Part shown: one piece after another, positions 57,501 through 64,000 of the stretch
Numbering within the stretch: the stretch's first letter is position 1
How the letters are laid out: each line of letters begins with the position of its first letter
NCBI GenBank assembly: GCA_000226015.1
Contig: JH153947.1
Coordinates: 27,200-91,199 of the forward strand
Direction of reading: 5' to 3'
Origin: Mnemiopsis leidyi
Lineage: Eukaryota > Ctenophora > Tentaculata > Lobata > Bolinopsidae
DNA length: 64,000 nt
Program-made: the position numbers and the translations under genes
The notes under the pieces: generated by a model
Seen by the model: the letters and a program-made list of their open reading frames with translations, nothing else
Databases searched by the model: none
What the model was told of the DNA's origin: nothing

Positions 57501-58514
57501 CAACGGCGATACTGAAAATATTACCTGTTAGAATTAGGGTACAATCCCAACAATATTTCGTGTAACATTTGGAGCCACGTGGTCATGGTTATGGATGATT
57601 TAGGTGACTCTTCAAGGTGGTGTCCAAACTTTGGAAGCAAAGGCGAGTCCCTGCTTTAAACAATTATGTCGCCCCATTTCGGCACTTCATTATACCATGC
57701 CACTGTTGAACCCAGGCATTTGTTATACAGAATTGAAGTAAATCTATAAATGTATGCTGCAGCTGTCTCGATATCTCCTGACCCTTATTGAACAAGTGCG
57801 ACTTTATTATGATACAAGGGGCTCCTTGTGATGACCAGAACCTATAAATAATTATCAACCTAGAGCCGATTCTATAATGATCTGCTCTTTTTATTATGCA
57901 GATGGGTTTGGATCAGTGATCATTAGAAGTTGTAGTAGTAGTAGTAGCCGATAATAGTTAACACAGTGACACTTTTCTTCAGAACAAAGCACCACATAGT
58001 TGTCAGATGACTATTTTGTGTTGAAGCTCCCGCCTTTTCAGTAAGCTCTGTCACTGAATTGTTGTGTAGTGGATAAATCACACAGAAAACCAATGCTTTG
58101 CGTTACTTTGTTCTACCAGCTATTAAGTTTCAAATATATTAGTGGGTCACGTGGCTACACCAAGCTGCAATGAGGAATGTCTGTGTGACCACAGAGAGGG
58201 GGCTGGAGCAACAGTGAGACTGAGATCAGGGTGAAACTAACCAAGCTGCCTCGCTGTGGAGTTGATCGTAGACAGGGACCAAATTTGGTGGTCCTTGTCC
58301 GATAATAGCTGTACATAACGGTAGAGTTACACAGATTATCGATAGAATAGATTTAGATTTTACACGCTGGAGCTTGATTTACGTAATTCGATTGAAGGGA
58401 GCGAGAGAGAGGGCCCGGCACGTGAGGTGATGTGGCTGACCCGTATCCGTGACACGAACTTACACGAGACTGACCTGGCGAACCGCGACCCCTACTGCCA
58501 CCCCCGCTCCACAT
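39535..58514 (-). CDS. PRDM: PRDM-family transcription factor: PR domain plus eight zinc fingers, 13 exons, about 568 aa
   Basis: PRDM proteins regulate transcription and cell fate through a SET-related PR domain and C2H2 fingers. Exons: 58514-58475 (start, less certain), 57511-57444, 52751-52648, 50721-50526, 47743-47612, 47484-47382, 42143-42011, 41873-41762, 41576-41401, 41214-41033, 40733-40584, 40104-39971, 39711-39535. Phases match throughout and the sum is 569 codons. The PR domain (about residues 92-205) shows [20 protein letters not shown] then [27 protein letters not shown] and [19 protein letters not shown]. An atypical finger ([14 protein letters not shown]) follows directly, then seven C2H2 fingers, four of them joined by TGxK/RPFKC-like linkers. 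The C-terminus is Ser/Gln-rich. The start ATG follows an in-frame stop. The PR segment between GYAWK and the HWMGFV exon lacks the usual hydrophobic YFIDG-like strand. I cannot assign the subfamily. Confidence 0.88.
42144..45198. other. PRDM intron, no further feature
   Basis: This is non-coding intron between the first finger exon and the alternative first exon. A CA repeat is seen at about 43735-43750. Open frames at 43006-43242 and 43471-43692 have no support. Confidence 0.55.
45199..45298 (-). CDS. PRDM: Alternative first exon of PRDM giving a PR-less zinc-finger isoform
   Basis: The ATG at 45298-45296 is preceded by an in-frame TAA twelve bases upstream and opens 33 codons ([20 protein letters not shown], then [13 protein letters not shown]) before a GTGAGT donor. 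The exon ends in phase 1, exactly the phase accepted by the first finger exon at 42143. It lies between the last PR exon (47382) and that finger exon. Splicing would give a 387-residue protein with all eight fingers and no PR domain. The leader is predicted helical and amphipathic. PR-plus and PR-minus products from separate promoters are known for several PRDM genes. Confidence 0.7.
45299..47381. other. Putative internal promoter region of PRDM
   Basis: It lies upstream, on the minus strand, of the alternative first exon. The region contains several CT/GA runs (about 45672-45685, 46155-46172, 46268-46278, 46379-46390) like those near the main 5' end. I see no convincing TATA box. Open frames here have no recognisable product. 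Confidence 0.45.
47744..50525. other. PRDM intron with a CpG-rich patch
   Basis: No PRDM exon is seen. A 17-bp direct repeat (TTATGCCAGACACCCC) lies at about 48218-48243. A CpG-rich patch at about 50040-50110 precedes a small plus-strand open frame (50153-50332). Confidence 0.5.
50153..50332 (+). CDS. Possible small antisense open frame or first exon, unrecognised
   Basis: ATG opens 59 codons on the plus strand inside a PRDM intron ([20 protein letters not shown], then [16 protein letters not shown]). A GTCAGT donor-like word follows GACTACGCG, after which the frame becomes AT-rich and low in complexity. A CpG-rich patch lies 40-110 bases upstream. The composition changes at the donor, as it does at a real exon end, but I know no homologue, so this may be chance. 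Confidence 0.25.
50722..52647. other. PRDM intron, no further feature
   Basis: No exon or repeat family is seen between the 52751-52648 and 50721-50526 exons. Confidence 0.55.
52752..57443. other. PRDM 5' intron
   Basis: A (GA)n run lies at about 54199-54222 and another at 56446-56462. Paired CACGTG words occur at 56311 and 56323. No further exon is seen. Confidence 0.5.
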
Positions 58515-61500
58515 GCAGGACAACGCGCCCCGTCCCTCCTGCCCCTCCTACCTCTCACTTGTGGTGCTATTTTTAGAAACATGCCCTCGTGAGCAGGATT
58601 ACCGATTTACCAAGATAGTATCTTGAGGTTGAAACAACCTGGTTGATACGATCTGGCTACAAGAGTTGCGATTCTGGAAGTGATCCTAAGGGGCATGCCA
58701 CTTCCCCTGTGGTTTTCCCGAGCGTGGCACGACCTCGGACTGACACTAGAAATAGACGGTCCGGTATGTCCAGATCATGATATGGAATAGCTTGGCATCT
58801 AATCAGTTGGAGTACTGTAATTGTTACCAAGTGATCCCCTGGTAAACCAACATGCGGTATGCACGTGCGAGGAAAACAAAGAAGCTGATTGGTCCTTCTT
58901 CCATCATTCTCGGAACCTAATTGTAGGACAAACATTTGGCTGGAACTAGGTTGTACCGGTCGCCACTCAATTTAGTTATATCCTGGTTTATCCGAGTTAG
59001 GATCCAGGCAAACGTCAAGCACATGAGCCTGGACGGGAAATGGTCAGGTCGGCGAGGCTGAACCCCTCCCGCCATCTGTCCGCCAACTACTTCCCTCGCT
59101 GCTTATATTATATCAAACACAGCGTCCACTGTAGACACAAGCTGACATCGCTAATTTAACCTCCCAATTAGACACAATAGAAAACCTTACTCAACAAAAC
59201 CGTCCTGACTAATCCTCCAGCTGACACGAGGATCCTTGTACGAGCAATGAAAAATAAGGAATCAGAAGTTAACTTGTAGAACTACGCACAGCTGAAGTAA
59301 GCGAGCGAGAGATATTTACCTACCGAAAAATCGTGTCAGGAAATCCCTCTAACTCTACACAACGTAGATTGTGAGCAATGACTTGAGTACAAAGTATAAC
59401 TGTTAGCTAACGACGTATTGAAAACTTCTTTTCCATTCAACTTGAGAACTCGAACACTAAAGATTTGCGAGAAAGTGGTCCGCCTGAGATTCCGACCTGC
59501 TTTTAGAGATAAAGTTTCGTGCGGTTTAGCTCGGCATTGGCCACGTGACCTGTGTTGACCACCGCTGATTGAGGTTATGTTTACCTTGACAACCATGCAC
59601 CACCACCTGATCACCACTTAATGCCCCGTAATTGATCAATTCCGTCGGGATATTATCCTATATTGTTTCGAGAGCATTAGCTACTCGGGTTTCTAGTCTT
59701 ACTAATGTTTTGATAACGTTGCGCTGTGAACAAGACAGTGAGAGTCTGAGAGAGCGGATCTATCACAGTCAGAATCAGAGCACTCCGCCACAAGTACTTC
59801 ACCATCGCCAGTTATCAGCTCGTTAGTGACTAGCTGTTAGATCAGATGGATCTTGTTGAGAGGTCCTCCTGCATGCAACACGAGAGGTCCTGACTCCAGA
59901 TGGGAGATCCACGTCCCATTTCAGCCAAAATGTCAGATTTTTTGGCTCCTTTGGAGGGGCTAAACAATTTAGAAGGGAGGATTGTTAATGATTAATCACT
60001 CTTAGCGTGTAAGGATTCCCAGATAGTGCGCTAAAATGAGGTTTAAAAGAGCGTGCCTACTACTGGTCGGTGCGGACGGAACTCCTCAGTTAACATTCTC
60101 CCACCAACATCCACCCTTCACAGCGCCCCACACCGGTCACGTGGCCCATAAACGCCCAATAAACGGAGCGTGCAATTTAAAGTTGAAAATTTTGTAATGT
60201 ACGTGTATTGTTGACACGGACCCAGTCAGTAACAAGCATTTGGGTTGCGGAATACCATTAACACCTCTCAATTCTCTTATCTGATACTCCTGACGAACAC
60301 TAATATGTTTCTGATATTACACATGATATAAACTGGGAGGGAGAGAGAGTGGAGGGTGGCAGGCAGTACGGATCGAGGGGTCTGTCCTTTGCCTCTTGTC
60401 AGTCAACTTATCTTTAATTGCACTTTTACATGGCCAACTTTCCGGAGACAACAATAGACCCAGGAGACTTAAGAGACCACCATTAGACTTGTTGCCATGG
60501 CAACCAAGCCATGGCACCTCGACAACAACAATTCGGCGTATAACACCGTGACATTCGTCCGAGGTTTATATATCGGAGTACAATTCATTGCCAGACGATG
60601 TGGTGTGGAGATGCAGACAGGCACGACAGTGTGGGTATATCCTGGGAAAGTGATGGTTCAGCGTGTCAGGGACATTAGGGCACCCAGAAATGGAAATCCC
60701 CCAGTCATTCGCCCCGGCTCATGAGTTGGGTACTTACTTAACAGATCTACAGCATGTATTAATGTCCGAAGTTGTGATTCTGGTAAATATTGTGGGGAGG
60801 ATTCAGGACTGGCGTAAGTTTAGCTGAGGAAATAAACGGACTCAAGTTCTTGAGAAAATCTACTTTTGGTGGGCGATGGAAAATTCAAGGAGTTATCATT
60901 GTTGAACTAATTCTAATCCAATTAAAAACATGAATCGAATTAATAGGGTTTGAATCTATTGACTAGTTAATCTATTGGACCTGCAGACGGATTGACAAAA
61001 GTTTGGATTTCTCTATTTTCCGTTCGTGATGTAAAAATCATTGATCGTGATGACTGGAAGTGCCATTATAAAGTCGCCATTCTAACCACTTTGCTAGACG
61101 ATAGGCGACTAAGGAGGCGATGCACTAAGATCATCATTTTGACAAATCAGATCCCCACAAAAAAGTACAATTTTGTTTAATCACTCAGACCTAGACAGAC
61201 CCTGTAACGTCCAGGGACCACATCAATAGACATTGAGTCTATACTATACGCCACATAATCTAGTCAGGAACTATGTATTGGGCTCATAAGTTGCATCATT
61301 AGGAAGCAAGATACGCAATTAGACTGAATCGGTTAAATGTAGAGGAAGGGTCACTATTCACTAAGTCTTAGAACCAATGATCGGCAGATGAGCTGGGAGG
61401 ATGAAAACTGGCTGAACGACAGCGGATAGTCTTTGTGCTGGTCTGGTGAGGGAGCTAGTGAGTTGCTGCCTGCAATTGTTACACCTCGAGGACAATTACT

Positions 61501-64000
61501 CCACAAATTAGACCAGCTCCCGCCACTTGCTTGGTCGATACTTAATCTTTTGTTGCGAAGTAGTCAGTAGTGCACATCGAATCGGTCCAGATTGATCATC
61601 CATCGTTATAGTTTTGTTGCTCTCTCTCTCTCTTGCCCTTGTTTTACTCGCCACGGATTCTAAATCTATCATCTGCTCGGCTCGTGTTAGGATCCACCAC
61701 GGCCGCATTGCTCCGACTAACACATGTTTTAAACCTCGTCTTTGACATTTTTAGACTCGGCTAGCCCTCATCTGACAGTGTTTCTAGAGAGAGTGAGGGA
61801 GCCCCGACCAGCGACCTGCCGTGAAGGGGACTAATGCCCAGGACCAGTGCGTCAGTTACACGACAATCTTCACTAGATTGTAGTCAAGTAACACCGATTA
61901 TAGCTAGGGATCTGGAGGTGATTTCCAGGACTAGTTGAGACAAGAGGCCGATCTCGTTTGGAGTATATTTCAAATATTGAGCCTGGCAGTGACTTTATAA
62001 CTAGAAGCAAAGTTGATAGTCCTGTGGCTGGGCTTCAAGTTAAAAACGCACGTGCTAATTTTTTGACATTCCAGATTTAGCCAGATGGCACGTAAGTAAT
62101 GAAAGGTACAATCTGGAGTTAGTCAGTGTGCGATGTACAAAAACTTAGACACGATCCCGCTAGCATCTTTTGTTATGGCCCGAGTTACAGTTATTCTGAT
62201 GTTTGTTTCACAGTTGTTCTTTGTACTCAAACAATCGAATTAAACAATAACAACACACGCTATTATTATTCATCGATAATTATGTTCGATAACTTTCTCT
62301 TCTGATATAGAATTCACAAAGTTTCGCTCACATGAGGGTCAAAGATCGGCGTTATAAATAAATTTCGTTAGACAGGCGGTTTTCCGAAAGCCACATTTGG
62401 TAAGGCTAATGATTGGGGTTAGAAAATTTCATCAAGTAACAGAACTTAAACGGCATCTTCTCGCATGATTCGCCATAAATAGTAAACTAAATAATTTGCA
62501 ACACACACTGATAATCAATAATCTAATAAACCAACCTTTCAACATGACGAAATGTTAGCGAGAGGAGCAGAATGATAAAGGCAAGGAGAAAACTTCTTCA
62601 ACATAAACAAAGCTAACAAACAGCAGTTATGTGTAGTGGACGGAGGGCAAATTTTCCAAGTTTGTGTACATAATGGGATGGAGTTAGGGCAAAGGGGGGA
62701 CGTGCGATACTATCCCAGCTCTCCGGCTTTCTGATTGGTCGTCGCATAACCCGGTATTCGACCAATAGAATACTAGTATGAGAGTCACGTGGCGCTCACT
62801 GACCACTGAGCGACGGTGAGGCCGAGCAATCGGGCAGCTGGGTTAGACTGAAACTGCTACTCATTACAATGTAGGCACGCGATCCACTACTCCCTCATGC
62901 ACCAAGGCAACGTGACTATCGGTCAGCTGACGGCCACGTGACCCGGCCGATCTGACTCTGCTTCCAATAATTGCAATGTTTTTAATGACCAAACAATCAC
63001 TGATAAGCAGGGTGTTGGTAAACTTGGATCTACCGTCCCCGGTCGTTACAAGTACAGTCAGACAAGCACAAGGCCGTCGCTACAAAAATTCACGAGAATT
63101 CACATTGAGATATTGGGATTAACAACTGAAGACTACATCCCATGAGCCAATGTAACAGCTTGAGATCGATAGACTAATTAAAGCTAACAATGGACCGTTT
63201 TATCCCGGGCTGCCTAGCCCAGCAGCAGTTTTGGGGGCTGCGCAGTCGAATAAGTGCTAATAAGTCCGGGCCCTAGGTTCCGAAATACCCTGACGATGCA
63301 CCACCCACCCACAAGGTCTCCAACACTACCAAATCTACCACAGAGTCCGTGCGAAAGTACGCAAGTTAACGAGAACTAGAGAGGTCGCGATAGGTAGAAA
63401 TACAATAACACCCTATACTGTGTTTCGTTACAGGGAACAACGAACAATGTGATATGGAGATTTTCTAGAGAAGGATGGGGCAGCGGTTGTGACACTTTTA
63501 CAATGCAGACGTCAATTTCTAATGCATACATTGATTGCAGAGCCCAATTTGATTACACCGTAGACACCGTAGACACCTATACAGATAAGATTTATTTAAA
63601 GAGTAGTTAGGTCTGGTGAGTTCTTCAGCTTGTCTTATTAAGTCAAGCCTGTTTCGGACGACTTGTTCATTGATAGATGTCATACTTTAACAACTTTTTT
63701 ACAGCAAAAAAACGTGAGGCAAATTGTTTGTTGAAACATAAACAAAAACCAAAGTTGGCAATTCTGCACCGATCGAGGATAGATAATTCCGAAGGAAACA
63801 AGAACGAAATTACTTGAAATTAACAAGCACACTGCCGCAATTATTACTTCTCGGAGAAGTCATCCTTTATCTTGGCAATCTCCGAAAGTCGGTTAACCTT
63901 TACACAGAATCCGTTTGATCCGCTCTATGGTCCTCACAGAATGATGAGTACACATGGTTTCTTGATCTTAAGGCAATTGCGTCTTTTGTTTGAAGGTGAA
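58515..64000. promoter_or_regulatory. PRDM: Probable 5' regulatory region of PRDM
   Basis: No gene is supported in the last 5.5 kb. The palindromic E-box CACGTG occurs at 58862, 59542, 60138, 62050, 62786 and 62935, with more inside the 5' introns. CT/GA runs occur at 60342-60348 and 61620-61633. Inverted CCAAT-type words (GATTGGTC, GACCAATAG) lie at 62734 and 62759. Open frames here are short and unlike known proteins. Confidence 0.4.

Noticed and set aside
1-64000. LTR retroelements, endogenous viral genes, Polintons or LINE reverse transcriptases
   Set aside because: I saw no gag, pol, integrase, capsid or reverse transcriptase motifs and no long terminal repeats; the visible mobile DNA is MITEs and SINEs.

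Overview
This window comes from an animal nuclear genome. It is AT-rich, its genes are split into short exons with GT-AG introns, and it carries MITEs, a tRNA-derived SINE, minisatellites and three runs of N. The gene set (calaxin of motile cilia, a PR-domain/C2H2 zinc-finger regulator, a rhodopsin-class GPCR, a SUMO protease) fits a metazoan. My best guess is an early-branching one such as a cnidarian, but the sequence alone does not prove that. I joined exons by hand from splice sites, reading phase and remembered family sequences; no transcript data were used.

Layout. 1-2.5 kb: a TIR element and the 3' six exons of calaxin (CLXN/EFCAB1) on +. 3.5-9.2 kb: a complete 13-exon SENP1/2-type SUMO protease on -, whose last exon contains a 61-bp MITE with an 8-bp target duplication, kept in frame. 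10.2-11.4 kb: a GC-rich nest of MITEs. 12.4-29.5 kb: an eight-exon PDZ protein on + with two intronless genes in its introns, a secreted beta-sandwich-like protein (-, 12.6-13.5 kb) and a GPCR (+, 26.5-27.7 kb). 29.8-35.1 kb: four tandem secreted genes on -, alternating in type (A-B-A-B), each with a hevein-like cysteine motif and a shared C-terminal domain. 33.4-38.3 kb also holds two SINE copies, a minisatellite built from a splice-acceptor region, and an 18-bp satellite around a 782-bp gap. 39.5-58.5 kb: a PRDM gene on - with a PR domain and eight zinc fingers. An extra in-frame first exon at 45.2-45.3 kb predicts a zinc-finger-only, PR-less isoform. 58.5-64 kb: probable 5' regulatory DNA of PRDM, rich in CACGTG and GA/CT runs.

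The genes do not form one pathway. The most unusual points are the transposon-derived 23-residue insert in the SENP catalytic domain, the phase-matched PR-less PRDM first exon, the tandem hevein-like family, and a minisatellite in which a splice acceptor and the start of its exon have been copied some 25 times.
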